From NCBI GenBank assembly GCA_012520845.1, contig JAAYNL010000002.1, positions 1-46,190 on the forward strand: DNA of 46,190 bases. Direction: 5' to 3'. The first letter of the stretch is position 1. Every line of letters starts with the position of its first letter. The translations under genes were made by a program, and so were the position numbers. Of the stretch, positions 44,479 to 46,190 are shown piece after piece. The notes under the pieces are model-generated. The model did no database searches. It saw nothing but the letters and a program-made list of their open reading frames with translations, and was not told the origin of the DNA. Source of the DNA: Thermoplasmatales archaeon. Lineage in GTDB: Archaea > Thermoplasmatota > Thermoplasmata > Methanomassiliicoccales > Methanomethylophilaceae.

Positions 44479-45458
44479 GACGTCCCCTCCCCGTACGGGA
44501 TTTTGCCGAGCTCATGCAGGACCGCGGCCAGAACGACGTCGACGTTCTCCCCCGTCTCGGAGGAGAAGCAGATGTTCCCGGACCCGGTCTTCCTCAGGTC
44601 CGACTTGCTCTCCGCCACTATCAGCGGGACGCCGTCGAAACCCTCCCTAACGGATTCCAACAGCGATTCCTGTTTTTCCATGGGATAGCCGCAGGACTCC
44701 GACGGGTCCAGCACGAACAGGAGGACGTCGGACAGGTATTTCAGGGCGACGATGGCCTGCCTCTCGATGGCGTTCCTGTCCTCGAGCGGCCTGTCCAGGA
44801 GGCCGGGGGTGTCGATTATCTGGTAATCCTTCCACCCGTCCTTCACGTGGCCGATGACGATGCCCTTGGTGGTGAACGGGTAGGGCGCGATTTCCGGCTC
44901 GGCGGTGCTGAGCTCCGCCACGATCCTGCTTTTCCCGACGTTGGGGAACCCGGCGACGACCAACGTCGGGACGTCGGGGGAAACGCTGGGCAGCATCCTG
45001 AATTTGTCCCTGGCCCCGCCGAGGAATTCCAGGTCGGCGGACACCTGGCCGATTATCGACGAGACCCGGCCGTAGAAACCGGACCGCACCGATTCGATGA
45101 CGCGGGGGTCCTTGGACCTGCGGATGTTCCTGAGGGCCTCGTTCTTCAGGCGCTCCACCCTACCGGAGGCCCAGTTTATCGCCCCCAGGGATTTTTTGTA
45201 TTGGTCGAGGCCGACCACGATGTCCACGAGCTCGGGGAAGAAGTCCTCTTCCTTCTCCATCCGGGGGAAGGTGTTCACGTACCTGTCCAGGGTGTCCACC
45301 ATTATGTCGCCGACGGCGGTGACCTTGGCGAGGACGGTCTTCTTTTTCCCGTCCAGGGCGTTGGTGCCCGTGACGGTTATCTTGGAGGCCCTGTGGAACG
45401 CTTTGTCCTTCAGCTCCTCCGCGGATAGGACCGTCGGGATTTTCCTGGATAAGTCCAT
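44475..45458 (-). CDS. NOG1-type GTPase (large-subunit ribosome biogenesis)
   Basis: The protein has 327 residues, the archaeal length. The N-terminal helical NOG1 domain (about 1-155) includes YVNTFPRMEKEEDFFPEL and RLKNEALRNIRRS. The G domain follows: GFPNVGKSR (G1), PYPFTTKGI (G2) and DTPGLLDRP (G3). The G4 position reads ESKSD instead of the usual NKxD, which may alter nucleotide specificity or affinity. NOG1 proteins act in maturation of the large ribosomal subunit. It overlaps polC by 4 nt. A TATA-like ATTAATTA lies at about 45480-45489, close to the ATG at 45458. Confidence 0.9.
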   Translation of the reverse strand: MDLSRKIPTVLSAEELKDKAFHRASKITVTGTNALDGKKKTVLAKVTAVGDIMVDTLDRYVNTFPRMEKEEDFFPELVDIVVGLDQYKKSLGAINWASGRVERLKNEALRNIRRSKDPRVIESVRSGFYGRVSSIIGQVSADLEFLGGARDKFRMLPSVSPDVPTLVVAGFPNVGKSRIVAELSTAEPEIAPYPFTTKGIVIGHVKDGWKDYQIIDTPGLLDRPLEDRNAIERQAIVALKYLSDVLLFVLDPSESCGYPMEKQESLLESVREGFDGVPLIVAESKSDLRKTGSGNICFSSETGENVDVVLAAVLHELGKIPYGEGTS

Positions 45459-45479
45459 GCCGAGGCTATCGTCTTTTTC

Positions 45480-45489
45480 TATTAATTAC
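45480..45489 (-). promoter_or_regulatory. Possible promoter of the nog1-polC operon
   Basis: The plus-strand stretch TATTAATTAC (TATA-like on the minus strand) lies about 22-30 nt upstream of the nog1 ATG. It sits in the 38-nt gap after the previous gene. Confidence 0.35.
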
Positions 45490-45496
45490 TGCGCCA

Positions 45497-46190
45497 TCAC
45501 TCCCAGGAGAACTCCGCCTCCAGCAGAAAAAGGTCGGATCTGAGGTCGGGGTCCAGCTTGAACGTCGGGGGCATGGCCGCGGTCGGCACGTCCTCGGCGA
45601 CGACGCCGACGCGCACCCTCTTCTCGCCGGTGTCCCTGCCGAGGATCCCGGAGACGACGGGGATGTTCACCCCGACCTCCACGCCCACCTCCAGTTGCCC
45701 GGCGCCGTCCATCCTTAGGAACCGGGGCGGTGACACGCCGGCGTAGACCTTGACCTTGAGGTAAACCTCTTCCGCCAGGTTCCCCGCGGGGCCGATCCCC
45801 GACGGGTCGGCAATGTATTCGATCAGGCCGAGGATCTGCGTGGCGATCCACCTCAGGCCCGCTTCGGCGAAGGACTTACCGACCGCCAGCGACAGCCTCA
45901 CTCCGTAGTGCTGGGTCTCCGCCAGGTCCGTGAGTTCGAACTCCACGAACACGGCCGCCTCGACAAGCATGCCGGCGAAGGCCGCGATGACGTTCTTCGT
46001 CGCCCTCGTCACGGCGTCGCCGACCATGTCCGAGAGCTCCGGTACGGAACCGATGTTGTTGCCGAAGGATGCCAACGACTCCTTGACGGCGGATTCCACG
46101 GCCGATCTGACGACCTTCTCCACGATGCCCCTGGACATGGAAACGTTCCTGTTGGGCCCGTCCTTCGAGCCGTGCGAGAAGACCCAGTCC
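45497..46190 (-). CDS. Unrecognised protein, 3' part only (runs off the window)
   Basis: A Met at 46138 would give 213 residues, but the frame stays open to the window edge and encodes DWVFSHGSKDGPNRNVS before it, so the gene almost certainly begins outside. The visible part has an amphipathic helical stretch (VEKVVRSAVESAVKESLASF), a hydrophobic region (TKNVIAAFAGMLVEAAVFVEFEL) and a beta-rich C-terminal half (YLKVKVYAGVSPPRFLRM, VGVEVGVNIPVVSGI). It ends in LFLLEAEFSWE. No family was recognised. The style (Gly-Pro-Asn-Arg-Asn-Val hinge, repeated Val-rich strands) suggests a secreted or surface protein. It is transcribed toward nog1, with 38 nt between them. Confidence 0.6.
   Translation of the reverse strand, partial: DWVFSHGSKDGPNRNVSMSRGIVEKVVRSAVESAVKESLASFGNNIGSVPELSDMVGDAVTRATKNVIAAFAGMLVEAAVFVEFELTDLAETQHYGVRLSLAVGKSFAEAGLRWIATQILGLIEYIADPSGIGPAGNLAEEVYLKVKVYAGVSPPRFLRMDGAGQLEVGVEVGVNIPVVSGILGRDTGEKRVRVGVVAEDVPTAAMPPTFKLDPDLRSDLFLLEAEFSWE

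Noticed and set aside
41281-44688. 1135-residue plus-strand frame opposite the PolD gene
   Set aside because: Antisense of a clear polymerase gene; high-GC codon bias keeps the frame open.

Overview
The window is GC-rich archaeal DNA and most resembles a methanogen of the Thermoplasmata line (Methanomassiliicoccales-like). The large subunit of the archaeal replicative DNA polymerase PolD, an archaeal EF-2 with its diphthamide histidine, EF-1alpha, an RNA polymerase subunit D with an Fe-S cluster motif and a NOG1 GTPase fix the domain. The 23S rRNA stands alone with its own promoter and no 16S beside it, as in Thermoplasmata. The lineage is inferred from gene content, not computed. BspA-type leucine-rich repeats and InlB/Listeria-Bacteroides-type repeats on large surface proteins suggest a host-associated habitat.

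Layout. (1) 38-12741: a large membrane-anchored propeller protein with its own terminator, then a tightly packed operon. The operon encodes a metal/corrinoid-type binding protein with a DUF4430-like N-terminal domain, a second propeller protein, a FecCD permease, its ATPase and a 1262-residue surface protein with LRR_5 repeats. (2) 12861-18307: an orphan minimal nucleotidyltransferase, then the translation operon uS12-uS7-EF-2-EF-1alpha-uS10. (3) 18350-21954: ilvD followed by two bPH2-domain membrane proteins. (4) 22015-23946: tRNA-Ala(UGC) convergent with a short alanyl-tRNA synthetase lacking the C-terminal domain. (5) 24073-32727: a metal and cofactor island with a Cys-rich protein, NifB, two paralogous binding proteins, a two-domain CbiX-type chelatase, an ABC-2 exporter, and a FecCD permease with its ATPase. 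(6) 32830-36045: a structured leader and the 23S rRNA. (7) 36268-38422: MBL hydrolase, Sua5 and type II methionine aminopeptidase. (8) tRNA-Leu(CAA), then uS13-uS4-uS11-Rpo3(D). (9) On the minus strand, NOG1 and PolD DP2, then the 3' part of an unrecognised protein running off the window.

How it fits together. Two separate FecBCD-type importers, a tetrapyrrole metal chelatase and NifB point to heavy investment in metal and metallocofactor acquisition, as expected of a methanogen that needs cobalt, nickel and iron. Promoters in island 5 carry 14-bp palindromes of the form TTAG-N6-CTAA (27199-27212, 29647-29660, 29662-29675), with a weaker relative at 25973-25986. These are good candidates for a shared metalloregulator operator. 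The operon at 3.7-12.7 kb looks like a surface capture-and-import system in which a domain resembling the transcobalamin C-terminal domain recurs on several partners.

Other points of note are a permease whose only sensible start codon is AUA (30879), a 13-mer shared by the uS12 and tRNA-Ala promoters, and strong hairpins in the uS13 leader.
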